Source: Anaerolineae bacterium (GTDB taxonomy: Bacteria; Chloroflexota; Anaerolineae; Promineifilales; Promineifilaceae). From it: a stretch of DNA of 64,000 bases. The notes below the pieces were generated by a model. The model saw only the letters and a list, made by a program, of their open reading frames with translations, searched no databases and was not told the origin of the DNA. The stretch lies in contig JADLAX010000054.1 of the NCBI GenBank assembly GCA_020848035.1, forward strand, positions 90,555 through 154,554, read 5' to 3'. A program made the position numbers and the translations under genes. Positions 16,503-25,990 of the stretch are shown here, piece by piece. Every line of letters begins with the position of its first letter. The first letter of the stretch is position 1.

Positions 16503-16554
16503 AATCTCTAATCGGTTTCCTCAAATGAAAAGTTCTATCTCCAATACAAAATAA

Positions 16555-16582
16555 AAAGGGCAAAGAGGAATCTCTGCCCTTT
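16555..16582. terminator. Bidirectional hairpin between convergent genes
   Basis: AAAGGGCA (16555-16562) pairs with TGCCCTTT (16575-16582) around a 12-nt loop that itself contains GAG/CTC. The A-run before and T-run within suit termination for both the FmdE-like gene and the convergent secreted protein. Confidence 0.65.
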
Positions 16583-16674
16583 GTCTCAACTATTCAATTG
16601 TTGTGTGTGTTGGAGCATTCAGTCCCAACAAACCAGGCATTGGTAAGCCTCCCACCTACCTCAGCTTAAATTAC

Positions 16675-17529
16675 CTACTGGCAGCCATTGATCAGATCAA
16701 AACAGACTTGGCTCTCAGGCACTGCGCTGGCAAAAGAGGTATGGTAAGAAGGCTGGGATCCAGACACGTTGCAAGAGACACCAAACTCATCAGCCAAAGA
16801 ACCCCCACCGTGCCAATACTGCGTGGTCAAAAGCGACCAGTCGCTCGAACCGGCTGGCTGCCACCAGAGACGCATGTATCGGGGTGCAGGCAAGCTAGGA
16901 ACAGGGACATTGTTAAGCTGTTCACCTTCAGAAACGCTGAAAGAAGCATAAATAAGCTCATCGCTAAAGCTGCCTTCATTACCCAGGAGCACGTGGAATT
17001 CAAGTGTGCCATCGGAAGGTGCCGTGTCGGTTGTAAAGATGTTAACGTTGGTGTCACAGCCAACATTCGGACCAGGGCCTACCCCTTTCCAATCGACGCC
17101 ACATACACTCGAAAGATAAGTTGGGACGTCGTTTGGATCGGACGATACCACGTAGGAATAGGTCGCGGGGGGATAAGGGGTTGTGTTGAGGCTGTTGATA
17201 ACGGCCGTATTCGCCCCCGCTGCGGCTTGGAACTGGCTCATTACCGTATATTCGTCTGAGCCGTTCACGTAGTAATTGTAGGAAACCAGCAAGCCATCAG
17301 CCCGCACATCAAACAAATCGTCATCGGGAACACCACCGGAATCACATACACCAAAATAAACGGTTTGGGCAGCAGCGCACGTGTAACCGAAATCGAGGGA
17401 ACCTAACGGGGTAAAATCACCGTTCCCTGCTGCATAACAATCGGCCGTTGTCGCAAAAGTTGGTCCGGCCTTAACCGCAAGCAAGGTGGCAACAACCAAA
17501 CTCACAAGTAAAAACAACTTGGTTTTCAT
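16675..17529 (-). CDS. Secreted protein of unknown function
   Basis: 284 residues with a clear Sec signal peptide (Lys-positive start, hydrophobic core to about residue 20, likely cleavage after PTFA at 26). The mature part is acidic, rich in Gly, Ser, Thr and Tyr, and has about eight Cys spread through it (for example DCYAAG, YTCAAA, VGCDTN, LINGCQ at the end), suggesting disulfides and an extracellular beta-rich fold. No catalytic motif is recognised. AAGGAG precedes the ATG by ten bases. It stands alone. Confidence 0.8.
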   Translation of the reverse strand: MKTKLFLLVSLVVATLLAVKAGPTFATTADCYAAGNGDFTPLGSLDFGYTCAAAQTVYFGVCDSGGVPDDDLFDVRADGLLVSYNYYVNGSDEYTVMSQFQAAAGANTAVINSLNTTPYPPATYSYVVSSDPNDVPTYLSSVCGVDWKGVGPGPNVGCDTNVNIFTTDTAPSDGTLEFHVLLGNEGSFSDELIYASFSVSEGEQLNNVPVPSLPAPRYMRLWWQPAGSSDWSLLTTQYWHGGGSLADEFGVSCNVSGSQPSYHTSFASAVPESQVCFDLINGCQ

Positions 17530-18257
17530 GGAAAAGATTCTCCTTATTACAAAGCCGCTGTATTGATGTAATCGGGGAAACCTTCATGGGGGGCAGCATC
17601 TCTGTTCTAACTTTGCCCTGGAACACGAAGGCTGACACTGTTCAATACAACTTGAGTGGATTTTTAAACTGGCACAATACAATCATCGAATACGCTAAAA
17701 TTAATTCATTTTCCCTCCTTTGAAGTGACACAAACACGCAGCCAAAACAAACAGACCCTCCTGCCTATCAAACGACAGCGTATTTGCAAACTGGCCCAGC
17801 CTCTTGGCAAAAAACCAACAACCTGCATGAGCCTGGCATTTGGCATTTCACCGCATAAAAAGTGAAAAGCACACGCACAAGCGCATAAAAACAGCATTTT
17901 GTGATGACTAAACCAGAGTTAACAGCTTAATCAACGGCCGTTTCCTATTCGGTTGTTACTATGTAGGGTAGCCAAGAGAAACACGTTTTGCATACTACTC
18001 GATCCCATTTTTGGTGTCAAGCAGTGAAAAAAAATGTGGTTTCTGTCATGAATTGTTACCTTGATGTTCGATTGATATCACTCACCAAGGCTAAAACAGG
18101 ATTACACTCAAGACGCCAGTAAACCTAAGTACCCATTCGCCAATAAGTTAACGGAATTGGCGAATGGGCTTGAAGTAGCCGTACAGGCCCTCAATCGCTA
18201 ACTGTTTTTGCACGGCTACTAAGAAATATGCCAATGGTTTTGAAGTGGAGGAATCGT
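17530..18257. other. 728-bp gene-less region
   Basis: AT-richer than its surroundings, with one ACGGCCGT copy near 17934. It contains the hairpin at 18132-18168. A 63-codon minus-strand frame (17706-17897) lacks a ribosome site and domain signs and was not accepted. Promoters for the divergent secreted protein and lipoprotein must lie here, but I could not pick convincing ones. Confidence 0.5.
18132..18168. repeat. 13-bp perfect inverted repeat
   Basis: CCCATTCGCCAAT (18132-18144) and ATTGGCGAATGGG (18156-18168) flank an 11-nt loop, 90 bp before the lipoprotein start. No T-run follows, so a regulatory RNA hairpin or operator is more likely than a terminator. Confidence 0.6.
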
Positions 18258-19166
18258 ATGACTACCCAGAAACATAGTCCATTCATCGTTTTGTGTACCC
18301 TTTTTCTTGGCCTGCTGCTGCTTGGCCAGGCTGCCTGCTCCCCAAACCAGCGTACGGCCGTTGCGCAGGCTGCCCAGGTTTTCAGTGATGAGGTCGATGA
18401 AACGCTGGAAAAACCCTCTGACCTGGTGTTTGCTGGACAAATTGCCAATGACGCTGGCGACTGGCAAAACGAATTTGTGGTGGTCTTGTTCAAAAACGGC
18501 ATCGAACAAACCCGCACTTCCTCCAGGCTTTTGAACTCCCCTCTGTCGGGGAAAGGCCCCATGGATGGCGTTTTTGAACTTCGCGTTGCCAACGATTATG
18601 AACTGACCTTAAACCACAAATTTTATGACGACGCCAACAACCAGTTGCAAATGAGCACGGTCCCTGGCCTGATGGGCACCCGCTATATCGGTCGTTGGCT
18701 GGGCGAACTAAACCCCAACGATATTCGGGTTTTTCAGGTGGGCGAAAAACAGCTTACCTACAGCGTCGTCGTGCTCCCCGTTACGCTAGATAAACTGCCA
18801 GATGCATACCAGCCCGGTCGACTGCGGCTCAATGAAAGGATATTGCTAACAGACCAAACAGATGAGTCAATTAACGGAGGCCTGGTATCGATTGCCACCC
18901 CAGCGCCCCAACCAACATCAGTCCCCCCTAGCAATGCCCAGCTGGTTCTGCTGACCGGCGATAATTACGGGCCAGAGTGGCACCTCAAGCTCACCGGCTA
19001 CTACGGCAATCGCTGGGACGTGTGGGAACGTTACGTCGCTGGCTACGGCCACAGCATGAGCTGGGAAACCTTCAAAGAGGCCGTGCTGGTCTACAACCCA
19101 CACCTGGAGGCAGACGGCTTTGTCTTTTACCCCGACAAAGCTTACCTGCTGCCAGCTGCACAATAA
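18258..19166 (+). CDS. Lipoprotein of unknown function
   Basis: The start at 18258 is set by GGAGG six bases upstream. The signal peptide ends in the lipobox LLGQAAC, so the protein should be lipid-anchored outside the membrane. The mature part has about 280 residues with no recognised domain. The last 60 residues (WDVWERYVAGYG, then WETFKEAVLVYNPHL, then LLPA at the end) loosely resemble a LysM-type wall-binding segment. Followed by a strong terminator, so transcribed separately from the DUF1800 gene. Confidence 0.8.
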   Translation: MTTQKHSPFIVLCTLFLGLLLLGQAACSPNQRTAVAQAAQVFSDEVDETLEKPSDLVFAGQIANDAGDWQNEFVVVLFKNGIEQTRTSSRLLNSPLSGKGPMDGVFELRVANDYELTLNHKFYDDANNQLQMSTVPGLMGTRYIGRWLGELNPNDIRVFQVGEKQLTYSVVVLPVTLDKLPDAYQPGRLRLNERILLTDQTDESINGGLVSIATPAPQPTSVPPSNAQLVLLTGDNYGPEWHLKLTGYYGNRWDVWERYVAGYGHSMSWETFKEAVLVYNPHLEADGFVFYPDKAYLLPAAQ

Positions 19167-19185
19167 TCCTCTTCCTTCTTCCTGA

Positions 19186-19227
19186 ACAACCGGTTGTCAC
19201 TTGTGGCAACCGGTTGTCGCTTTTTTT
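19186..19227 (+). terminator. Rho-independent terminator
   Basis: ACAACCGGTTG (19186-19196) and CAACCGGTTGT (19207-19217) form an 11-bp stem with a ten-base loop, then CGC and seven T. It ends the lipoprotein transcript. Confidence 0.88.
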
Positions 19228-19309
19228 GCCCCACTTAGCCGCAAATCGAGACAAATCAGCCCGCCAAACCGTACCATGCCCCCATCTTGGCACATTTTTG
19301 GAGGACGGT

Positions 19310-20812
19310 ATGGCTTTTAGCAGACGAGATCTATTTTTGGGGAGCTTTTTGCAGGCAACAACCGCTGCGGATACGGCCGTTTCCGCACCCCCTTCCCTCA
19401 CTACCGACCCCACCCGCCACTTTTTGCAGCGCATCAGCTACGGCCCCCGCCCCGATGAGGTGGCCCGCGCCCGGCAGATCGGCATCGAGGCGTACCTGGA
19501 GGAGCAGCTCAACCCACACTGGCTGGATGATGCCGCGGCAGACGAGCGTTTGCGCAACCTGCCCATCCTCAACATGGACCGCCACACCCTGCACCGCCTG
19601 AGCAACGGCGAATACCGCACCTACCGCGCCCTCGTCGAGGGGATGCTGACCCGCGCCGTCTACAGCCAGCGGCAGCTGCTGGAACGCATGGTGGAGTTTT
19701 GGGCCGACCATTTTAATATCTCTGGCGATGCCTACACGCAAGATATGATCGTTTACCAGCGTGAGGCGATTCGGGCCAACGCCCTGGGCAGCTTCCGCGA
19801 CCTGCTGGTGGCCACCGCCAAAAGCCCGGCGATGCTCTACTACCTGGACAACTACATCAACCAGGCCGGTGCGCCCAACGAAAATTACGCCCGCGAAATC
19901 ATGGAGCTGCACACCCTGGGCGTGGATGGCGGCTACACCGAGATGGACGTGAAGGAGGTGGCCCGCGCCTTTACCGGCTGGACGGTGCACAACGGCACCC
20001 GCACCGGCTTCTACTTTGATCCCAGCACCCACGACACCGATCCCAAGCAGGTGCTGGGGCACACTCTGCCCGGCGGGCGCGGCCTGGAAGATGGCCTGCA
20101 CGTGCTCAACATTCTCACGGAGCATCCGGCCACGGCCCGCTTTATCTGCACCAAGCTGTGTGTGCGTTTTGTCAGCGACACGCCGCCGGCGAGTTTGGTG
20201 GACCGGTTAACGGCCGTTTTCCAGCAATCCCACGGTGACATCAAAACCGTCCTGCGCGCCCTCTTCCTCGCCGACGAGTTTTTCAACAGCGCCGGGCAAA
20301 AGTTCAAACGGCCGCTCGACTTCTTCATCGGCGCACTGCGGGCCACCGGTACGCAAATCAAGGATTGGTGGCGGCTGGAGCAGATGGTGTACGAACTCGG
20401 CCAGCCGCCCTACGGCTGGAGCCCGCCCAACGGCTACCCGGACGTGGCCGGGGCGTGGCTGAACACTGGCGGCCTGCTGGCTCGCTGGAACATCGCCATG
20501 GCCCTTACCCACGGCGCGTATGAAGATTTTTACGGCGACAGCTACAGCCTGGCGGCCAACCTGCACGAGCGCATCGGCCAGCCGGAAACGGCCGGGCAAC
20601 TGGTGGATGCGGTCGCCGAACAGGTATTTGGCGCACCGCTGGCGGGGGCAGCCAGGGCCGATTTTGTGGCCTACGTAACGGATGATGCAGGAGATGCGGG
20701 AACAGCCAACATTGAGCCTGCCGAAACGGCCGTATCCCCCCACACCCTCGCCCGCAAACTGGCCAGCCTGTACGGCCTCATGCTGGCGTCACCGGCGTTC
20801 CAGTGGAAATAA
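19310..20812 (+). CDS. DUF1800 family Tat-exported protein
   Basis: Member of the DUF1800 family, almost always encoded beside a DUF1501 protein, as here. The start at 19310 follows GGAGG. The N-terminus has SRRDLFLG, a twin-arginine export motif, with a weak hydrophobic stretch. The body has the family segments HFLQRISYGPRPDEV, FWADHFNI and NENYAREIMELHTLG. The length of 500 is normal. The biochemical role is unknown; extracellular redox or metal-related roles have been suggested for this pair. Confidence 0.9.
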   Translation: MAFSRRDLFLGSFLQATTAADTAVSAPPSLTTDPTRHFLQRISYGPRPDEVARARQIGIEAYLEEQLNPHWLDDAAADERLRNLPILNMDRHTLHRLSNGEYRTYRALVEGMLTRAVYSQRQLLERMVEFWADHFNISGDAYTQDMIVYQREAIRANALGSFRDLLVATAKSPAMLYYLDNYINQAGAPNENYAREIMELHTLGVDGGYTEMDVKEVARAFTGWTVHNGTRTGFYFDPSTHDTDPKQVLGHTLPGGRGLEDGLHVLNILTEHPATARFICTKLCVRFVSDTPPASLVDRLTAVFQQSHGDIKTVLRALFLADEFFNSAGQKFKRPLDFFIGALRATGTQIKDWWRLEQMVYELGQPPYGWSPPNGYPDVAGAWLNTGGLLARWNIAMALTHGAYEDFYGDSYSLAANLHERIGQPETAGQLVDAVAEQVFGAPLAGAARADFVAYVTDDAGDAGTANIEPAETAVSPHTLARKLASLYGLMLASPAFQWK

Positions 20813-20821
20813 TGATGAACG

Positions 20822-20883
20822 GGTGAAGGGGTGAAGGGGTGAAAACCTCACCCGTTCACCCCTTCACCTCTGCACCCGTTCAC
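20822..20883. repeat. 8-bp tandem repeat folding into a hairpin
   Basis: Three units of GGGTGAAG (20821 onwards) are followed by the complementary TTCACCCC run. GGTGAAGGGGTGAA (20830-20843) pairs with TTCACCCCTTCACC (20855-20868). It fills the gap between the DUF1800 and DUF1501 genes and is related to the repeats at 8616 and 63955. Confidence 0.8.
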
Positions 20884-20900
20884 AGAAAAAGGAGACAACC

Positions 20901-22175
20901 ATGCTCACCACCCCCTACACCCGACGACAATTCCTGCAAACCAGCAGCGCCCTGGGCGTGATTGGGGCCAGCAAGTCGCTGTTCCCCAAATGGATGCCCC
21001 GGCTGGCGTTCCGCGCCCAGAACCAACGGCCGCCCGGCGACGTGCTGATCAACATCTTCCTGCGCGGCGGCATTGATGGGCTGAGCGCCGTGGTGCCCTT
21101 TGGCGACGGCGGCAGCTATTACGACGCCCGCCCCACCCTGGCCGTGCCCGAACCAGGCCGCGGCAGCAACGCGGCGGTTGATCTGGATGGTTATTTTGGC
21201 CTGCATCCGGCCCTGGCCGCCCTGAAAGAGGTGTACGACGAGGGGCACCTGGCCGTGGTGCACGCCACGGGGTCGATCGACCCCAGCCGCTCCCATTTTG
21301 ACGCGATGCGCTTTATGGAGTACGGCACGCCGGGCGAAAAGCTGATCGGCACGGGGTGGATTGGCCGCCATTTGCAGTCGGCGGCGTGGCAGAATGATTC
21401 GCCGTTCCGGGCCATTGGCATGGGGGCGATGGTGCCAGAGTCGCTGCGCGGGCCAATTTCACCGCTTTCTATCCAATCGATTGCCGATTTCCACTTCAAG
21501 GGGCGGGAAGATGAGCTGCGGCGGATGCAGCAGTCGCTGGCCAGCCTGTACACCATCGAAGCGCCCACCGACCTGCTGAGCAAGCAGGCCGGGCTGGTGT
21601 TTGAGACGGTGGAAACGCTCAAATCGATCCATCCGGGCAGCTATCAACCCAGCAACGGTGCGCTTTACCCGGACGATGAGTTTGGGCTGGGCTTGCAGCA
21701 GGTGGCCCAACTGATCAAGGCCGACGTGGGGCTGGAAGTGGCGTGTATTGACCTGGGCGGCTGGGACACGCACGAAAATCAGGGCACGCTGGACGGCACG
21801 TTTAACGCCCTGCTGAGCAACCTGGCCAACGGGCTGGCGGCCCTCTACGCCGACCTGGGCGAGCAGATGAACCGGGTGAGTGTGGTGACGATGAGTGAAT
21901 TCGGCCGTCGCGTAGCAGAAAACGGCAGCCAGGGCACGGACCACGGGCACGGCAATTTTATGTTTTTGATGGGCGGCGGGGTAAACGGTGGGCAGGTGTT
22001 TAGCCGCTGGCCCACGCTGGCCCCGGAAGCGCTGGACGATGGCGACCTGGCGATCACGACGGATTATCGGGACGTGCTGGCGGAGGTGGTAGACGGCCGT
22101 CTCGGCAACCCCGCTCTGGATGAAGTATTCCCCGGCCACCCGGTTACCCCGTTGGGGCTGGTGCAGCCCATTTGA
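20901..22175 (+). CDS. DUF1501 family Tat-exported protein
   Basis: DUF1501 proteins share the alkaline-phosphatase/sulfatase-like fold. The twin-arginine motif TRRQFLQ is at residues 7-13. Family motifs include FLRGGIDGLSAVVP near residue 52, CIDLGGWDTHENQG near 283 and TDHGHGN near 343, which contain the likely metal-binding Asp and His residues. The length of 424 is normal. AAAAAGGAG precedes the ATG. Co-transcription with the DUF1800 gene is likely, since only an 88-bp hairpin spacer separates them. Substrate unknown. Confidence 0.9.
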   Translation: MLTTPYTRRQFLQTSSALGVIGASKSLFPKWMPRLAFRAQNQRPPGDVLINIFLRGGIDGLSAVVPFGDGGSYYDARPTLAVPEPGRGSNAAVDLDGYFGLHPALAALKEVYDEGHLAVVHATGSIDPSRSHFDAMRFMEYGTPGEKLIGTGWIGRHLQSAAWQNDSPFRAIGMGAMVPESLRGPISPLSIQSIADFHFKGREDELRRMQQSLASLYTIEAPTDLLSKQAGLVFETVETLKSIHPGSYQPSNGALYPDDEFGLGLQQVAQLIKADVGLEVACIDLGGWDTHENQGTLDGTFNALLSNLANGLAALYADLGEQMNRVSVVTMSEFGRRVAENGSQGTDHGHGNFMFLMGGGVNGGQVFSRWPTLAPEALDDGDLAITTDYRDVLAEVVDGRLGNPALDEVFPGHPVTPLGLVQPI

Positions 22176-22189
22176 GTAACTGTAAAAAA

Positions 22190-22259
22190 CAATCAAAGAT
22201 TTCGCAGATTTATCAGATTTTATCTTTTTAATCTGCGAAATCTGCTGATAAAAAAATTT
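22190..22259. repeat. Dispersed hairpin repeat (family A), copy 1
   Basis: AGATTTCGCAGATT (22197-22210) and AATCTGCGAAATCT (22230-22243) form a perfect 14-bp stem. The same arms and flanks recur at 39097-39134. In both places the element lies shortly before a plus-strand gene. Confidence 0.85.
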
Positions 22260-22275
22260 GCAGTGAGGTGATAAT

Positions 22276-23247
22276 ATGAAACGAACTTTATTTGTTATGT
22301 TAACTTTGTTTTTGCTGGCTGGGTGCGGGGGCAAGCAGTTGGTTTGGGTGGATGTGGCTGAGGTGAGCGAAACGGCCGTTCCTCAACCCATCGCGCCGGA
22401 AGAAGAAGTGGTGATTGCGGCAACGGCCGTGCCAACAACCAGCGCCGACGATGGCATGATGGCCGAGATGGACGGCGGCATGATGGGGGGCGGGGTGGTG
22501 GATACGGCCGTTAGCCAGATACAGGAAAGCCTGGATGAGGCGTTGGCCCAGGACGACGATGACGTCTCTGACGAGGCGGCGCGGGCCATCCAGCTTTTGG
22601 CCGAAGAACCGGAGGTGGCCGGTTGGCTGGCCAGCTACCCGGATTGGACCGGCGACGCCTGGTTGGAGGGCGAAGATGGCCTTCACTACCATGTCGATCT
22701 CTACAGCGCGGCCGCCGATGAATGGCTCGGCTGGGGCTATGTAAACGTGGCCGACGGCGTGGTGGAAGATTTTTTCGTGCCGCGTGAGCTGACCGCCGAG
22801 GAGTTCCAGACAGGCCGGGAGATGGTGGAAGCGTTTGTTTTTAGCGATGAAGAGGTGCTGGCCCGGCTGGGCAACGTGGACGATTGGAGCTACGACACCT
22901 GGTACAACCGGTGGGACGCCAACTGGCAGGTCTGGTTCTGGTACGGGCTGGAAGAGCTGGCCGTCACGGTGAACATCTGGGAAGATGAGCCGTATCTGGA
23001 CAGCATCACCAATCCGGCCGAGTTTGAGGCCGAAGAAGCGGCCGAAAACAGCAAAAACCAGGCCATCGAACTGGCGTGGCAGGCCGAGGGCATTGACCAG
23101 GCTGTGGCCGGGGTAGATAATTGGCAAACGTACGTCGCGCAGCAGGGCGACACCGTCTGGGCCGTCACCTTTGCCACCGAAGATCGGGAACTGTTTTACG
23201 CTCTGGTGGACATTGGGAGCTGGACGGTTTTGGAAAGCAGCAACTGA
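22276..23247 (+). CDS. Lipoprotein, acidic, unknown function
   Basis: Signal peptide with lipobox LLAGC (Cys at residue 16), so membrane-anchored outside the cell. The 323-residue protein is very acidic, with a Met/Gly/Asp-rich linker (about residues 55-75). It has two similar segments containing WLASYPDWTGDAWLEG and RLGNVDDWSYDTWY, which look like a repeated small domain. No named family is recognised. Three ACGGCCGT copies in the first 250 bp appear as ETAVP, ATAVP and DTAVS. It may be co-expressed with the LytS-type kinase that follows after a repeat. Confidence 0.78.
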   Translation: MKRTLFVMLTLFLLAGCGGKQLVWVDVAEVSETAVPQPIAPEEEVVIAATAVPTTSADDGMMAEMDGGMMGGGVVDTAVSQIQESLDEALAQDDDDVSDEAARAIQLLAEEPEVAGWLASYPDWTGDAWLEGEDGLHYHVDLYSAAADEWLGWGYVNVADGVVEDFFVPRELTAEEFQTGREMVEAFVFSDEEVLARLGNVDDWSYDTWYNRWDANWQVWFWYGLEELAVTVNIWEDEPYLDSITNPAEFEAEEAAENSKNQAIELAWQAEGIDQAVAGVDNWQTYVAQQGDTVWAVTFATEDRELFYALVDIGSWTVLESSN

Positions 23248-23327
23248 CCCCCACCCTAACCCTCCCCCTGGGAGGGGGAGGGAACAAAGCTCTCTCTCCC
23301 TGTGGGAGAGGGCTGGGGTGAGGGTAA
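23247..23327. repeat. CCCCCACCCTAACCC dispersed hairpin repeat, copy 1
   Basis: This 80-bp element starts at the lipoprotein stop and ends three bases before the next start codon. It reads CCCCCACCCTAACCC, then GGGAGGGGGAGGG, then GGGAGAGGGCTGGGGTGAGGGT. A nearly identical copy is at 45989-46069, and a diverged one at 1571. Its terminal GAGGGT could serve as the ribosome site of the kinase gene. Confidence 0.85.
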
Positions 23328-23329
23328 AA

Positions 23330-24832
23330 ATGATGAATCGAACGGAACAGACTACCCCCAACCGCACCAACACGCTGATCGCAACGGCCGTTGCCGCTGC
23401 CGCTATTCTCGTTTGGGCGCTGTTTGTGCGGTCGAGCAATGTGGGCGAACCGTTTAGCTTTGCCGACTGGACCGACATTGAGCTGATCAGTCCATACCTG
23501 CTGGGGATTGCCGTGCAAGAAATTTTGGTACCGCTGGCGCTGATTTACGGCCTGAGCCGCACGGCGCTGTTCCGCCGGGTGGTGACGGAGACGGCCGTTC
23601 CCCCCGACGAGTGGCGGCTGCTGGGCGTGCTGCTTGGCATGCAGCTGCTGGTCTTTCTGGTGCGCCTGGGGCTGGTTAACAGCATCAATGACCAGGTGAC
23701 GGTTGATTTGCTGGTGGTGCTGGTAGCCGGGCTGCTGGGCGGCTGGCAAACCGGGCTGGCCGTAGGGCTGGCGGCTACCATGCTCACCGGGCTGAGCGAC
23801 TATTTGAGCTGGGGGGACGAAACGTTTTCCCTGGCGGTTTACTTTGAATTTGCCGTGCTGAAGAACCTGGATGCAATGACGGCCGTTTGGGTCGGAACCA
23901 GCGTCGGGCTGGCGGTGCCGCTGCTGCAAGAGCGCCGCTGGCGGCCGCCGGTCACCACCGGGCTGGCCGTGGCGCTGGTCGCCGTCAGCTATGCCCTGAT
24001 GCTCTACCCCACCACCTACCCGCCGTTTTACCTGAACCGGCTGCTGCCCAACCTGCTCATCTACGGGCTGGCGCTGGGCGCGGTGGCCCTGATGGTGCGC
24101 AATGTGCAGGACGACGAATCGCGCCGATTGGCCGAAAGTGCCCGACTGGAACTGGCCCAGACCAATCTGACCCTGACCCAAACCCGGCTGGCGCTGACCC
24201 AGGCGGAGCTGCGGGCGCTGCACGCGCAAATCAATCCGCACTTCTTTTTCAACACCCTCAACACCATTCGCTACTTTGTGCGCACCAACCCAGACGAGGC
24301 GCGTGAGCTGCTCATCAAGCTGTCTGAGATTTTCCAGCGGGCGCTGAGCGCGGGGGAATTTGTGCCGCTGCGCGACGAGATCAGCTACGTGGAGGCATAC
24401 CTGGCGCTGGAAAAGGCGCGGCTGGACGAGCGGCTGAATGTGATCTGGACCAATCTGGCGAAGGAGTGGCTGGACACGGCCGTTCCTACCCTCGTCCTGC
24501 AACCATTGGTCGAAAACGCCGTCATTCACGGCATCAGCCGACAGCCGGAGGGCGGCACCATCCACATCGTCATCAACCGCGTGGCCCACGATTTGCTCAT
24601 CCAGCTAGACGACAACGGCCCCGGCTTCGACGTGGCCCGGGTGCTGACCAACGGCGCGGCCCCACCCAACCCGCTGCCGGAAGTGGAACGGCCGTCCATC
24701 GGCCTGCGCAACGTCGACGAGCGGCTGCGCATGCTTTACGGCGAACCGTACCGCCTGCATATCGAATCGGAACCGGGCAAAGGGACGCGGATTGTGTTCA
24801 AAATACCCCTGGAACAGGAAAAAATTGCCTGA
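23330..24832 (+). CDS. LytS-type membrane sensor histidine kinase
   Basis: 500 residues. About six hydrophobic segments occupy residues 18-255, followed by a coiled linker with repeated LTQT (about 270-290). Next come the His_kinase domain with HAQINPHFFFNTLN (phospho-accepting His of the LytS/YehU class) and a HATPase domain with LVENAVIHG, DDNGPGFD and IGLRNVDERL. It should act in the cytoplasmic membrane and phosphorylate the LytTR response regulator encoded 68 bp downstream. Start 23330 or 23333 (two ATGs in a row). Stimulus unknown. Confidence 0.93.
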   Translation: MMNRTEQTTPNRTNTLIATAVAAAAILVWALFVRSSNVGEPFSFADWTDIELISPYLLGIAVQEILVPLALIYGLSRTALFRRVVTETAVPPDEWRLLGVLLGMQLLVFLVRLGLVNSINDQVTVDLLVVLVAGLLGGWQTGLAVGLAATMLTGLSDYLSWGDETFSLAVYFEFAVLKNLDAMTAVWVGTSVGLAVPLLQERRWRPPVTTGLAVALVAVSYALMLYPTTYPPFYLNRLLPNLLIYGLALGAVALMVRNVQDDESRRLAESARLELAQTNLTLTQTRLALTQAELRALHAQINPHFFFNTLNTIRYFVRTNPDEARELLIKLSEIFQRALSAGEFVPLRDEISYVEAYLALEKARLDERLNVIWTNLAKEWLDTAVPTLVLQPLVENAVIHGISRQPEGGTIHIVINRVAHDLLIQLDDNGPGFDVARVLTNGAAPPNPLPEVERPSIGLRNVDERLRMLYGEPYRLHIESEPGKGTRIVFKIPLEQEKIA

Positions 24833-24893
24833 TTACTCAATTACTCAATTACTCCGGTAATTAGGTAATTGGGTAATTAAGTAATTGGCTGCT
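24833..24893. repeat. Mirror/inverted ATTACTCA repeat
   Basis: ATTACTCA units followed by the near-complement GGTAATTAGGTAATTGGGTAATT form a hairpin between the kinase and regulator genes. It is another spacer of simple octamer composition. Confidence 0.7.
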
Positions 24894-24900
24894 TACTGCC

Positions 24901-25689
24901 ATGCATATCTTAATTGCCGACGACGAAAAACCGGCGCGGGGCGAACTGCGCTATATGTTGGGGCAACTGGCGGCAACGGCCGTTTACCATGAAGCCACCA
25001 ACGGGCAGGAGGCGCTCGACTGGGTGGCCAACGAGCCGGTTGACGTGGTCTTTCTGGACATCAACATGCCGGGGGTGAACGGCCTGGCGGCGGCGGCGGC
25101 GATGAGCGAGCGGCCTGATCCGCCGCTGATCGTTTTTGCCACGGCGTACGACGCCCACGCGGTGCGCGCCTTTGAGCTGGCGGCGCTGGATTACGTGGTA
25201 AAGCCGTTCAGCGAGCAGCGGCTGGCCCAGACGATGGTGCGCATCCGCCAGGCGCTGGCCGAGCGGGGCACCTTTGAGGAGCGGCAGAAAGCGTTGAAGG
25301 GGTATTTGGAGACGGCCGTTACCGCCAATGACCCTACGCCACCCCGCCTCACCAAGCTGTGGGGCAGCCGCGACAACAACACCCGCGTCCTGGTCGATTA
25401 CGCCGAGATTGCCTGGCTGGAAGCCGACAGCAAAAAAGTGTATCTCAGCACCACTGCGGGCGAGAAGCTGCTGGTGCGCCACACCCTCAAAGAGCTGGAA
25501 AGCCGCCTGGAGCCGCACAACTTCCTCCGCATTCACAAAGCGTACCTGGTCAACCTCAACCAGATCGCCGAAGTGGTCCCGTGGTTCTCCGGCACCTACC
25601 AGGTGCGCCTGGCCGACGCCCACCGCACCGAAATTCCCCTCTCCCGCCAATACGCCCAAACCCTCAAACAAAAAACCGGCCTTTTTTAG
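24901..25689 (+). CDS. LytTR-family response regulator
   Basis: 262 residues. The receiver domain has acidic residues ADDEK, the phospho-acceptor in FLDINMPGVNG (Asp near residue 53), and the DYVVKPF lysine loop. The C-terminal LytTR DNA-binding domain (about 155-260) has EIAWLEADSKKVYL, LEPHNFLRIHKAYLVN and PLSRQYA. It is the cognate partner of the adjacent LytS-type kinase. The target genes are not evident; the preceding lipoprotein is one candidate. Confidence 0.94.
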   Translation: MHILIADDEKPARGELRYMLGQLAATAVYHEATNGQEALDWVANEPVDVVFLDINMPGVNGLAAAAAMSERPDPPLIVFATAYDAHAVRAFELAALDYVVKPFSEQRLAQTMVRIRQALAERGTFEERQKALKGYLETAVTANDPTPPRLTKLWGSRDNNTRVLVDYAEIAWLEADSKKVYLSTTAGEKLLVRHTLKELESRLEPHNFLRIHKAYLVNLNQIAEVVPWFSGTYQVRLADAHRTEIPLSRQYAQTLKQKTGLF

Positions 25690-25990
25690 CCATCTGGCAA
25701 GGATTTTTACCCCAGCCTGGGTTTTCTCACACAAAGCCGCGAAGACACAAACGAAAAAACCTGGTGGCGTGGCGACTTTGCGCGAGACTTCTTTATCGTA
25801 TTGCTGCTTTGGTAAAAGCCTGCAAATCTGTTGGCTGCCAATTGACCTTTTCCAGTCCAAACTGCTACAATGACGCCTGTCGTGTGGGGCTGGTTTGGGT
25901 AGTTAACTCTCATCCCCAGATCTTAAATTCCAGGTGAAAAGCGTTCCGCCTATGCGGCTACTTTAGCAATATCAGCTACTGGTCAACAAA
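25690..25990. other. Gene-less boundary region
   Basis: 301 bp between the LytTR regulator and the AT-rich block. It includes a CACAAAGCCGCGAAGACAC-type stretch partly mirrored by GTGGCGACTTTGCG, resembling a dispersed intergenic repeat. From here to about 28240 no ACGGCCGT copy occurs. Confidence 0.5.

Noticed and set aside
17706..17897. 63-codon minus-strand frame
   Set aside because: No ribosome site, Cys/Arg-rich random-looking product, no neighbouring partner.
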